Part shown: positions 8,030-15,733 of the stretch, in pieces | Position numbering within the stretch: position 1 is the first letter of the stretch | Layout: each line of letters begins with the position of its first letter | Assembly (NCBI RefSeq): GCF_014205295.1 | Contig: NZ_JACHNF010000001.1 | Location: forward strand, 930,001-994,000 | Length of the DNA: 64,000 nucleotides | Direction: 5' to 3' | DNA from: Kribbella solani | GTDB taxonomy: Bacteria > Actinomycetota > Actinomycetes > Propionibacteriales > Kribbellaceae | Notes under the pieces: model-generated | Database searches by the model: none | What the model saw: the letters and a program-made list of their open reading frames with translations, nothing else | Told to the model about the DNA's origin: nothing | Program-made: the position numbers and the translations under genes

Positions 8030-8931
8030 CTGATCTGCATACCCCGCTACCTGTCGCGCGCCGCGAGTCGACGGCCCGCGCGCTGCTCCGGCTGAGCCGT
8101 CCACAGCAATGGCACAAAGCGCTGATGGTCTTTGCGGCACCCGCCGCGGCCGGGGCGCTCGAGTCGCCGACCGATGTGCTCGAGGCGGCGATCGCCGCGA
8201 TCGGGTTCATGTTCCTCGCGATCGCGATCTACGCGTTCAACGACATCCGGGACGCGCCCGACGACCGGCGGCACCCGCGCAAACAAGAACGTCCGGTCGC
8301 GTCCGGCGCGATCAGTCCGACGCTGGCGGCCGCGTACGGCGTGACCGCCGCGCTGGTCGGAATCGCGATCGTCAGCACGCTCGGTACCGCGACCTTCGGT
8401 CTGGCGATCGCGTACCTGACCGCGCAGCTGCTGTACGTCCTCGGGCTGAAACACGTCGCCGTGGTGGACCTGATCCTGGTCGCGCTCGGCTTCGTACTCC
8501 GGGCCGCCGCCGGCGCGACCGCCACCGGGTTGCCGATCTCGCACTGGTTCCTGCTGGTTTCGTTGTTCGGGGCAATGTTCCTGGTCACGGGCAAACGCAA
8601 GGCGGAGCGTACGAAGATCGGGAACGCGGCCAGTCGTCCGGTGCTCGCCGCGTATCCGATGTCTTGGCTGGACCAGGTGCTGACGATCTCCCTGCTCGGT
8701 ACGGCGCTGTCGTACGGCATGTGGGCGTTCCAGTATCTGGGTCACGACGTGTACCGCGAACTGCTCGCGGTTTCGTTCCTGCCCTTCTTCACCGGGCTGC
8801 TGCGGTACGCGCTGCTCGTCTCCACCGGCCGGGGCGAGGAGCCGGAACACGAGATCTTCCGCGACCGTGTCCTGCTCGTCGCGGGCATCACCTGGGCAGC
8901 CATGCTCGGCATCGGCCTGTACTGCGCGTGA
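8026..8931 (+). CDS. ubiA: Decaprenyl-phosphate 5-phosphoribosyltransferase (UbiA superfamily)
   Basis: 301 residues with eight or nine hydrophobic helices. The first Asp-rich motif is NDIRDAPDD (72-80), and a second conserved region starts near KRKAERTK. The best-known homologue, M. tuberculosis Rv3806c, transfers 5-phosphoribose from PRPP to decaprenyl phosphate, the first committed step that feeds DprE1/DprE2. Other UbiA enzymes make quinones or hemes, but the operon context with dprE1 and dprE2 points to the pentose pathway. The phosphatase needed to remove the 5-phosphate (Rv3807c type) is not in the window. Starts in the ATGA overlap with the preceding gene. Confidence 0.88.
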   Translation: MTDLHTPLPVARRESTARALLRLSRPQQWHKALMVFAAPAAAGALESPTDVLEAAIAAIGFMFLAIAIYAFNDIRDAPDDRRHPRKQERPVASGAISPTLAAAYGVTAALVGIAIVSTLGTATFGLAIAYLTAQLLYVLGLKHVAVVDLILVALGFVLRAAAGATATGLPISHWFLLVSLFGAMFLVTGKRKAERTKIGNAASRPVLAAYPMSWLDQVLTISLLGTALSYGMWAFQYLGHDVYRELLAVSFLPFFTGLLRYALLVSTGRGEEPEHEIFRDRVLLVAGITWAAMLGIGLYCA

Positions 8932-8943
8932 TCCGGCCCGGTG

Positions 8944-8960
8944 GTACGCATCACGTAGTA
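8944..8960 (+). promoter_or_regulatory. Probable PadR operator, copy 1
   Basis: GTACGCATCACGTAGTA lies 21 bp before the padR start. The same 17-mer, with one mismatch and in inverted orientation, lies at 9414-9430 upstream of uppP. TACG-N5-CGTA inside it is an inverted repeat. Confidence 0.6.
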
Positions 8961-8981
8961 GTGTGGCGCCGAGGAGGCGCG

Positions 8982-9281
8982 ATGCAGGCGAACGATTCCC
9001 AGACGCTGGTGCTCTCGGCGCTGGCCGACGGCCCGAAGCACGGGTACGCGATCAACAACGCGATCGAGGAGCTCACCGGCGCGCGGCTGGGCGCTGGCAG
9101 TCTGTACGGCGCGCTGTCCCGGCTGGAGGCGAAGGGCCTGATCGAGACGCTGGAAGAGCAAGGCCGGCGGCGGCCGGTGCAGCTCACCCCGGCCGGCCGC
9201 GAGGTCCTCGAACAGGAACTGCGCGCGATGGCCCGGGTGGCGACCACGGGCCTGCGCAACCTCGGAATCCGGCTGACGTGA
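8982..9281 (+). CDS. PadR-family transcriptional regulator
   Basis: 99 residues, a stand-alone PadR winged-helix domain: LVLSALADGPKHGYAINNAIEEL, then GSLYGALSRLEAKGLIE and the wing EEQGRRRPVQLTPAG. There is no C-terminal dimerisation extension, as in the short PadR subfamily. A strong GAGGAGG ribosome-binding site precedes the ATG at 8982. It is followed in a GTGA overlap by a truncated partner gene. An element in its own promoter recurs before uppP, so it probably autoregulates and controls uppP (inference). Confidence 0.9.
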   Translation: MQANDSQTLVLSALADGPKHGYAINNAIEELTGARLGAGSLYGALSRLEAKGLIETLEEQGRRRPVQLTPAGREVLEQELRAMARVATTGLRNLGIRLT

Positions 9282-9433
9282 CCGCGCGGCGCCGCGTTAC
9301 CCGGCTCCTGATCAGTCTCTATCCACAGCCGTTCCGGGAGCGTTGGGGGCCGGACCTGGCCGAAGCTGGTCTCGAACCCGGCGCATCCTCATGCTCGCAT
9401 AGTGCACGGCGCGTACTACGCGATGCGTACTAA
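9278..9433 (+). pseudogene. Truncated partner of the PadR regulator
   Basis: A 51-codon frame starts at GTG 9278, overlapping padR by 4 bp. It reads RLLISLYPQPFRERWGPDL, the N-terminus typical of membrane proteins co-transcribed with PadR genes (LYP..FRERWG). Homology stops after about 30 residues, where a Ser/Cys/His/Arg-rich tail runs to TAA 9431-9433. No membrane segment remains, so most of the gene appears to have been deleted. A functional small peptide cannot be excluded. Confidence 0.6.
9414..9430 (-). promoter_or_regulatory. Probable PadR operator, copy 2 (upstream of uppP)
   Basis: Read on the minus strand this is GTACGCATCGCGTAGTA, 16 of 17 identical to the element before padR. Inside it TACGC-gat-GCGTA is an inverted repeat. 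It lies about 104 bp before uppP and overlaps the end of the truncated frame. Confidence 0.6.
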
Positions 9434-9533
9434 ACCCTCTCGGTCCGTCCTCAGTGCGGGGCCGGTACCGTCGCGGCTGGCCGCAGAACGCCGAACCACT
9501 GAACCCCACTGAACCAAGGAGCAGTCGAAGCAC

Positions 9534-10364
9534 ATGATGAGCATCTGGGACTCGATCGTCCTCGGCGTCGTCGAAGGACTTACCGAGTTTCTGCCGGTGT
9601 CCAGCACCGGCCACCTGACCATCGTGTCGAAGCTGCTCGGGCTGCCGATCGACGATCCGTCCATCACCGGGTACACGGCGGTGATCCAGGTCGGCGCGAT
9701 CGCGGCCGTGGTGCTGTTCTTCTGGGGCGACATCCGGCGGATCGTGGTCGCCTGGGTCCGCGGGCTGGCGAACGCCGAACACCGGACCGAGTTCGACTAC
9801 CACATGGGCTGGTACGTGATCGCCGGCTCGTTGCCGATCGGAATCATCGGTTTCCTGGCCAAGGACCTGATCTCCGGACCGCTGCGCAGCCTGTGGTGGG
9901 TGGCGGGGTCGCTGATCGCCTGGTCGTTCGTGATGGTCGCGGCGGAGCGGTTCAGTACGAAGGAACGCCCGCTGACCCGGATCACCATGCGCGACTCGGT
10001 GGTGATGGGTCTGGTGCAGTGCCTGGCGCTGATCCCCGGTGTCTCGCGCTCGGGCGCGACGATCTCGGCCGGCCTGTTCCGCGGTCTGGACCGGGTCGCC
10101 GCGACCCGGATCGCCTTCCTGCTGGGCATCCCGGCACTGCTCGGAGCCGGGGTGTACGAGCTGAAGGACGCACTGCACGGCGACGTCGGCGCCGCGCCGC
10201 TGATCATCGGCACGCTGGTCAGCTTCGGCGTCGCGTACGCCTCCGTCGCCTGGCTGCTGCGCTTCGTCGCCAAACACTCGATCGAGGTCTTCGCCCTCTA
10301 CCGGGTCCTGCTCGGCACTGTCCTCCTGGTCCTCCTGACCGCCGGCACCATCGCCGCGACCTAG
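9534..10364 (+). CDS. uppP: Undecaprenyl-diphosphatase UppP (BacA)
   Basis: 276 residues, polytopic. Both family signatures are intact: EGLTEFLPVSSTGH (14-27) and PGVSRSG (168-174), which together form the active site that dephosphorylates undecaprenyl (or decaprenyl) pyrophosphate to recycle the lipid carrier. Overproduction in other bacteria gives bacitracin resistance. A second ATG directly follows the first; AAGGAG precedes both. It lies 600 bp after the decaprenyl-phosphate pathway operon and carries a PadR-like operator upstream, so lipid-carrier supply may be co-regulated. It is convergent with the response regulator that ends at 10482. Confidence 0.96.
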   Translation: MMSIWDSIVLGVVEGLTEFLPVSSTGHLTIVSKLLGLPIDDPSITGYTAVIQVGAIAAVVLFFWGDIRRIVVAWVRGLANAEHRTEFDYHMGWYVIAGSLPIGIIGFLAKDLISGPLRSLWWVAGSLIAWSFVMVAAERFSTKERPLTRITMRDSVVMGLVQCLALIPGVSRSGATISAGLFRGLDRVAATRIAFLLGIPALLGAGVYELKDALHGDVGAAPLIIGTLVSFGVAYASVAWLLRFVAKHSIEVFALYRVLLGTVLLVLLTAGTIAAT

Positions 10365-10370
10365 CCTCTT

Positions 10371-10471
10371 CGGCAGCTCGACAGTACGTATAGGTCCACT
10401 GCCCCCTGTCTTCTGGCACCCGCCCGCCTGCACCGGGGCCTGCCGGCCGGACACCTCCTGTCGAACTGCCG
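10371..10471. terminator. Long inverted repeat in the convergent uppP/regulator gap
   Basis: CGGCAGCTCGACAG (10371-10384) pairs with CTGTCGAACTGCCG (10458-10471), 13 of 14 complementary, across a 73-nt spacer. Its position between two convergent genes suggests a bidirectional termination structure. The long loop makes that uncertain. Confidence 0.35.
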
Positions 10472-10481
10472 ACGTTTCCCC

Positions 10482-11162
10482 TCAGGGAAGGCGTGGGTTG
10501 GGGGAGGCCAGGCCGATGTCGTAGGCGTAGATGACTGCCTGGATGCGGTCGCGGGCGCCGATTTTGGCGAGGACGCGGCCGACGTGGGTCTTCACCGTCG
10601 ACTCGGACAGGTGCAGGCGCTCGGCGATCTCCGGGTTGGTCCAGCCGGTGGCGATCGCGATCAGGATCTCGCGTTCGCGGTCGGTCAGCAGGCGTACCTT
10701 CGCGTCGTCGGGCGAGCGGCCGTCCGGGGCGGTGCGGGGGAGCTGGCCCGCGTACGCGTCCAGCAGCCGCCGGGTCAGACCGGGTGCGATGATCGCGTCG
10801 CCGGCCGCGACCGCGCGGATGCCGCCGAGGAGTTCCTCCGGTCGCGCGTCCTTCAGGAGAAAGCCGCTGGCCCCGGCCCGCAGGGCGGCGTGCGCGTACT
10901 CGTCCAGGTCGAACGTGGTCAGTACCAGCACCCGGGAACGGTTGCCGCTGGCCACGATCTGCCGGGTCGCCTCGATCCCGTCCATGCCGGGCATCCGGAT
11001 GTCCATCAGCACCACGTCCGGCCGCAGCTCGGCCGTCCGGCGGACCGCTTCCGACCCGGTCCCCGCCTCACCCGCGACCTGCGTCTCCGGCACCGACTCC
11101 AGCAAAATCCGAAGCCCCAGCCGATGCAACGGCTGATCATCAACAATCAAAACACTGGTCAC
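10482..11162 (-). CDS. NarL/LuxR-family response regulator
   Basis: 226 residues. Receiver domain MTSVLIVDDQ with phosphoacceptor D54 (VLMDIRMPGMDG), then a LuxR-type HTH (LTDREREILIAIATGWTNPEIAERL, then LSESTVKTHVGRVL). Last gene of a minus-strand set whose order is ABC ATPase, ABC permease, histidine kinase, regulator. Such modules commonly respond to cell-envelope stress or antibiotics and control their own transporter. The gap to the kinase is 40 bp. Confidence 0.94.
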   Translation of the reverse strand: MTSVLIVDDQPLHRLGLRILLESVPETQVAGEAGTGSEAVRRTAELRPDVVLMDIRMPGMDGIEATRQIVASGNRSRVLVLTTFDLDEYAHAALRAGASGFLLKDARPEELLGGIRAVAAGDAIIAPGLTRRLLDAYAGQLPRTAPDGRSPDDAKVRLLTDREREILIAIATGWTNPEIAERLHLSESTVKTHVGRVLAKIGARDRIQAVIYAYDIGLASPNPRLP

Positions 11163-11202
11163 GCAACCTCCCGACCCAAGCTCAGAAGAGGAGGGAAGTT
11201 CT

Positions 11203-12519
11203 TCATGGGGTTCGCTCCGGGGTTAGTTGTAGGGCGGTTTCCACTGTCCAGCCGCCGGCTGGGGTGGGGCCTGAGTGGACTACTCCGCCGTACAGGGCGG
11301 CCCGTTCGCGGATGCCGATCAGGCCTTGGCCGGCAGCGGAATCGGGTACGGGCAGGAAGCCGGCCGACGGGCCGCTGTCCTCGACCCGGATTCGCAGCCG
11401 ATCCCGCACGACCTCCAGCGAAACCTTGGCCGCCGTCTCCGGACCGGCGTGCTTCAGCGCGTTCGTCAACGCCTCCTGAACGATCCGGTACGTCGCCAGC
11501 TGCAACCCACGATCCGCCGGCAGTTCCCCCACCGTCCGGTACGTGACCTGCGGACCCGCCGCCCGAATCCGCTCGCACAGTGCATCGACGTCCGCGATCC
11601 CCGGCTGTGGAGTCAGCTCCGCTACGGCGGCCTCGTCGCGGAGCGCGCCGAGCGTACGCCGCAGATCGTTCAGCGCCTCACGACCGGTCTCGCCGATCAG
11701 CGTCAGCGCCTGCGCGGATCGATGCGGGTTCACGTGCGCCGCGTACGCACCGCCGTCGGCGAGCCGGATGATGACCGACAGGTTGTGCCCGAGAATGTCA
11801 TGCATTTCGCGCGCGACCCGGGCCCGCTCACCGGCGACCGCGAGCATGCTGCGCTGATCCCGCTCGATCTCCAACCGGGCGGCGCGATCCCGCAACCCGG
11901 CCAGCTGCGAGCGTCTGATCCGCACCACCAGCCCGAGCGCGATCGCGGCCGTGGTCGCACAGACCAGGAAGAACGCCACCTCGGGTACGGACGTGACCGA
12001 GCCGAGTCGTACGACGGCCAGCGTCAGCACCGCGACCGTGATGGTGCATGCCCAGAGCAACCGACGTAGCGAACTGTGCAACGTCAGGCTGTACAAGGCG
12101 ATCAGCAACGCGACATCCGCGCGCAGGAACACCTGCAACGCCCACTGCACCGCGAACACGGTCGCGGTGAGGACGAAGGCAACCATCGGTGCGCGCCGCC
12201 GGAGCAGCAGCGGCAGGATCAGGCCGAGCTGGAACCCGACAACGGCCAGCATCGGCAGCTGGACAAACACCCCGTTGATCTCGCGGGGTGCGTCGTGGCG
12301 GATCAGGTCCGGTACGCAGAACAGCAGGAACGCGCCAATGACCACGAGGGTGTCGAGCGCCCACGGGCGGGCGCGGTCGGCGCGACGCAGCCGTCCGCCG
12401 ATCCGGCCGAGGCGGATCACCCAGGGGTGCCGCCACAACGGATCCGGATCAGCGACGGACTGCAGGTTCTCGCCGGTCACCGTACCCACGCTTCCATTGT
12501 GACCGGCCGTCAACACCAT
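11203..12519 (-). CDS. NarL-type sensor histidine kinase (HisKA_3)
   Basis: 438 residues. Several membrane segments lie between about 55 and 185 (for example LDTLVVIGAFLLF). They are followed by the dimerisation/phosphoacceptor motif REMHDILGHNLSVI and a degenerate HATPase_c domain with IGIRERAALYGG near the end. This is the compact intramembrane-sensing kinase type found beside ABC transporters. The ATG at 12519 lies inside a 14-bp tandem repeat, so the true start may be the GTG at 12489. It is 43 bp downstream of the ABC permease. Confidence 0.9.
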   Translation of the reverse strand: MVLTAGHNGSVGTVTGENLQSVADPDPLWRHPWVIRLGRIGGRLRRADRARPWALDTLVVIGAFLLFCVPDLIRHDAPREINGVFVQLPMLAVVGFQLGLILPLLLRRRAPMVAFVLTATVFAVQWALQVFLRADVALLIALYSLTLHSSLRRLLWACTITVAVLTLAVVRLGSVTSVPEVAFFLVCATTAAIALGLVVRIRRSQLAGLRDRAARLEIERDQRSMLAVAGERARVAREMHDILGHNLSVIIRLADGGAYAAHVNPHRSAQALTLIGETGREALNDLRRTLGALRDEAAVAELTPQPGIADVDALCERIRAAGPQVTYRTVGELPADRGLQLATYRIVQEALTNALKHAGPETAAKVSLEVVRDRLRIRVEDSGPSAGFLPVPDSAAGQGLIGIRERAALYGGVVHSGPTPAGGWTVETALQLTPERTP

Positions 12520-12545
12520 GCCGTCAACACCATGCCGTCACCACC
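12506..12545. repeat. 14-bp tandem repeat across the kinase start codon
   Basis: GCCGTCAACACCAT occurs twice back to back (12506-12519, 12520-12533), followed by a third partial copy. It duplicates the region holding the kinase ATG and makes that start less certain. Confidence 0.75.
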
Positions 12546-12562
12546 GGCCGCCGAGACCGCGG

Positions 12563-13408
12563 TCAGGCGTCGCTCCGGGCGAGTCGCCAGGCCGCGGCCG
12601 CGAGCGCCAGCACGGTCCAGGCGATGAAGACGACGAAACCAGGTCCTGCTGACAGCGTGTGAGGATCGTGATGCAGTACGTACATCGACTGCCCGGCCTC
12701 GCTCGGCAGGTACGGCTGGATCGCGTTGCCCCAGGACTTAGGCAGCAGCGAGATCAGTCCGGGTACCAGCATCAGCGCGCCGACCAGCGCCGAGATCGCC
12801 CCGGCGACGGACCGGATCAGCGTACCGAGCGCGACCCCGATGACCCCGATCAGCGCCAGGTAGAGCACCGCGCCGAGCAGGCTCCGCAGGACGCCGGAGT
12901 CGGAGATCGTCAGTGCCGCGCGGGTGGAGTGCAGAATCCCGCTGTCGACGAAGAAGCTGATGAACACTCCGACGAACGCGATCACCAGCGCGACCACGCC
13001 GTACACGGCGGCTTTCGACCAGAGCACCGGCAGCCGGCGTGGTACGGCGGCCAGCGTCGAGCGGATCGCGCCGGTCGAGTACTCACCACCGATCACGAGC
13101 ACACCCAGTACGCCCAGCGCGAGCTGCGACAGGGGTACGCCGAACAGCGAGAGGCTCAGCGTCGTCGCGGCGGCGAAATCCGGGTCGAGCTGGCGGCCGG
13201 ACGTGACGCTCGAGCGGTACCGCAATGCGGCGATGATGCCGAAGGCAACCAAGAAGAGCAGGCCGAGACCGAGCGTGATCCAGGTCGATCGCAACGACCA
13301 CAACTTGGTCGACTCCGAACGGAGTACGTGTGCGGTGGTGACCCGGTAGCGTGGTTTCGTGCCGGCGTTGGGAGCGTGTTTCGCCGGGGGAGAGGTGGTC
13401 GCGGTCAT
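12563..13408 (-). CDS. ABC-2 type transporter permease
   Basis: 281 residues, about six membrane helices. The cytoplasmic N-terminus carries LRSESTKLWSLRSTW, the usual coupling helix of actinobacterial ABC-2 permeases, and GGEYSTGAIRSTLAAVPRR marks the second cytoplasmic loop. The start is ATG 13408, in a 4-bp ATGA overlap with the ATPase upstream; the longer frame through the ATPase is not coding. It exports an unidentified compound with its partner ATPase, and forms a module with the downstream two-component system. Confidence 0.92.
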   Translation of the reverse strand: MTATTSPPAKHAPNAGTKPRYRVTTAHVLRSESTKLWSLRSTWITLGLGLLFLVAFGIIAALRYRSSVTSGRQLDPDFAAATTLSLSLFGVPLSQLALGVLGVLVIGGEYSTGAIRSTLAAVPRRLPVLWSKAAVYGVVALVIAFVGVFISFFVDSGILHSTRAALTISDSGVLRSLLGAVLYLALIGVIGVALGTLIRSVAGAISALVGALMLVPGLISLLPKSWGNAIQPYLPSEAGQSMYVLHHDPHTLSAGPGFVVFIAWTVLALAAAAWRLARSDA

Positions 13409-14334
13409 GCCGCACGCTCCTTGAGTTCGGTGCTGCCGTGGTACACGACCTCGTCGCGGGTCAGGTCCATGAACGCCTTCTCCAGCGAGACTTTCTTGGT
13501 GGTCAGCTCGTACAGCGCGATGCCGTGTTCGGCCGCCGTGGCGCCGACGGCGCGTGCCGACAGGCCGTTGACCTCCAGCTCCTCGGAGCCCGCGTGCCCG
13601 AGGATCTCGACGCCAGGCCCGGCCAGCGCGTCCCTGAGCTTGGCGGCGTCGGCGGTGGATACGCGCACGGTGTCGCCACCGGCTTCCCGGACCAGCTCGT
13701 CGACGGTGGTGTCGGCCAGCAGCCGGCCGCGGCCGACGATGATCAGCCGGTTGGCGACCAGTGCCATCTCGCTCATCAGGTGCGACGAGACGAACACGGT
13801 CCGCCCTTCCTCGGCCAGCCGGGTGAGCAGGTTGCGAATCCACAGCACGCCTTCGGGGTCCAGCCCGTTCACCGGTTCGTCCAGCATGATCGTCGCCGGG
13901 TCGCCGAGCAGCGCGGTGGCGATACCGAGGCGCTGTCCCATCCCGAGCGAGAACTGGCCGGACCGCTTCTTCGCGACCGACTGCAGACCGGTCAGCTCGA
14001 TCACTTCGTCGACCCGGCGCTTCGGGATGCCGTGGGTCTGCGCCTGCGCGAGCAGATGGTTGTACGCGGACCGTCCCGGATGCGCGGCCTTCGCTTCCAG
14101 CAGCGCGCCGACTTCCTGCAGGGGAGCGGAATGCTCCTTGTAGTGCTTGCCGTTCACGGTGACGGACCCGGTCGTCGGCGCGTCGAGTCCGACGACCAGC
14201 CGCATCGTCGTCGACTTGCCGGCGCCGTTCGGTCCGAGGAACCCGGTCACGGCGCCCGGCCGGACGGTGAACTCGAGTCCGTCCACCGCCGTCGTCTCGC
14301 CGTACTTCTTGGTCAGCTGTTTCGCCTCGATCAT
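13405..14334 (-). CDS. ABC transporter ATP-binding protein (BcrA/drug-export type)
   Basis: 309 residues. Walker A GPNGAGKST (34-42), signature FSLGMGQRLGIA, Walker B TIMLDEPVNGLDP and the switch histidine in VSSHLMSEM are all present. The C-terminal ~90 residues form the regulatory tail seen in daunorubicin/bacitracin-type exporters. It overlaps its permease by 4 bp. It probably heads the four-gene module that ends with the NarL-type regulator. An inverted repeat around 14368-14418 lies before its start. Confidence 0.93.
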   Translation of the reverse strand: MIEAKQLTKKYGETTAVDGLEFTVRPGAVTGFLGPNGAGKSTTMRLVVGLDAPTTGSVTVNGKHYKEHSAPLQEVGALLEAKAAHPGRSAYNHLLAQAQTHGIPKRRVDEVIELTGLQSVAKKRSGQFSLGMGQRLGIATALLGDPATIMLDEPVNGLDPEGVLWIRNLLTRLAEEGRTVFVSSHLMSEMALVANRLIIVGRGRLLADTTVDELVREAGGDTVRVSTADAAKLRDALAGPGVEILGHAGSEELEVNGLSARAVGATAAEHGIALYELTTKKVSLEKAFMDLTRDEVVYHGSTELKERAA

Positions 14335-14367
14335 GATCCCAACCTAGGAACCACGACCGCCCGGAAC

Positions 14368-14418
14368 AGTAGTACCGCGGCCCCATCTTCGGGCCGGTGA
14401 TGGTACCGCGGTACTACT
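14368..14418. promoter_or_regulatory. 13-bp inverted repeat upstream of the ABC/two-component module
   Basis: AGTAGTACCGCGG (14368-14380) and CCGCGGTACTACT (14406-14418) are perfectly complementary across 25 nt. The right arm belongs to a self-contained palindrome GTACCGCGGTAC (14403-14414). It may be an operator for the module's response regulator, or a terminator for the gene ending at 14426. Confidence 0.5.
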
Positions 14419-14425
14419 CCACGGA

Positions 14426-15682
14426 TCAGCCGAACGTCTTCAGCAGGATCGCGACCGCCTTCTTCTCGGCGGCCGGGTCCTTGGTCTCACGGACCGAGCT
14501 GAACAGGCCGTCGTTCTGGCTGTCGATGTACGTCCACGCCTTCTGATCGAGCGGCTTGAGCTTCTCCTCGTCGTCGTCCCAGGCCTTCTCGTACGCGTTC
14601 ACCTTGGTGTTCAACGCGGCCTGATCGTTCTTGGCCACGTCCGTGTTCATCCCGGTGACGAGCGTACGGAACCGGGCCACCTCCGCCTTGGGGAAGTGCG
14701 ACGTGGCCTGCTGCGAGGTGAGGTGTACGTTCGCCTCGGCCGGGTTCGGGCCCTCGTTCTCCGCGGCGGCGTTCGCGTGCGGCTGAGCGGACGCCCAGTT
14801 GAGCAGGATGCCCGCCGCGATCGCCGATGCGGCCATCACGCCGACCATCGGCCATTCGCGCGACCGCTGGTGGTACTTGGCCGCCCGGTCGCGGTGCTCG
14901 TGCCCTTCGATCACATCGGACTTCGTCACGGTCAAGTACACGACGGTGGCCAGGATCGCGCCGAGGAAGATGATGCTGGTGACGAGCGTACCGAGGCCGA
15001 GGCCCTGGTCCGGAACCTTCGGGGACGCCAGCCAGTCGCCGAGGTTCGCGCCGAGCGGACGGGTCAGGATGTACGCCAGCCAGAATGCCAGCACCGGGTT
15101 CGCGCCGAAACGCCAGCAGCTGACGATGATCGCGATCAGCGCGAGCGGCAGCAGCACCGAGACGCCCGGGCTCCAGCCGGTGAGTTCGAGGGTCCAGTCG
15201 CCGGCCGCGGTACCGAGCGCGAAGGTGACCAGGACGGCCAGCCAGTAGAACGCTTCCCGCGGCCGGGTGACGATGCTGTGGATGGACAGCGTACGTTCGC
15301 GGGTCCACCAGATGCCGAACACGACCGCCAGCGCGACGGTGAACACCGACGTGCTGATCCACAGTGGCACGCCGAGCTGGTCGGTGAGGATGTCGGTGTA
15401 CAGCGTGCCGGTGACGCTGACGACCACGACGGTCAGCCAGTACGCGGCCGGGCGGTAGCGGTTGGTACGGATCTGCCAGGTGAGGACCGCGGCGAACACC
15501 ACGGTGAAGATGACCGCGGTGGCGAGGAGTCCGACGCCGAGCTGCATGTTGATCCAGTCGGCGAAACTCTCTCCCACGGTCGTGCAGAGGATCTTGATCA
15601 GCCAGAACCAGACAGTGACCTCGGGCACTTTGTTGAGCAGTACCCGTGGAGCGGCCGTACGGGACGCGGTATCTGTTGTCAT
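14426..15682 (-). CDS. Multipass membrane protein with DUF347-like repeats (COG4705 type)
   Basis: 418 residues from ATG 15682; a further upstream ATG at 15712 is less likely. Four hydrophobic repeat units, each opening with a PEVTVWFWLIKIL-, REAFYWLAVLVTF- or VLAFWLAYILTRPLGA-like stretch and containing T..AD/GD motifs, match the repeat membrane proteins of COG4705/DUF347. About 110 hydrophilic residues follow the last helix (from about 310). Function is unknown. It is directly downstream of the third two-component system (52-bp gap), an arrangement suggesting it is part of that system's output or sensing. Confidence 0.75.
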   Translation of the reverse strand: MTTDTASRTAAPRVLLNKVPEVTVWFWLIKILCTTVGESFADWINMQLGVGLLATAVIFTVVFAAVLTWQIRTNRYRPAAYWLTVVVVSVTGTLYTDILTDQLGVPLWISTSVFTVALAVVFGIWWTRERTLSIHSIVTRPREAFYWLAVLVTFALGTAAGDWTLELTGWSPGVSVLLPLALIAIIVSCWRFGANPVLAFWLAYILTRPLGANLGDWLASPKVPDQGLGLGTLVTSIIFLGAILATVVYLTVTKSDVIEGHEHRDRAAKYHQRSREWPMVGVMAASAIAAGILLNWASAQPHANAAAENEGPNPAEANVHLTSQQATSHFPKAEVARFRTLVTGMNTDVAKNDQAALNTKVNAYEKAWDDDEEKLKPLDQKAWTYIDSQNDGLFSSVRETKDPAAEKKAVAILLKTFG

Positions 15683-15733
15683 GCGGGCCAGGCTTGCGCG
15701 TCGTACCTGCACACAACCTGATCAGCTGGTGAA

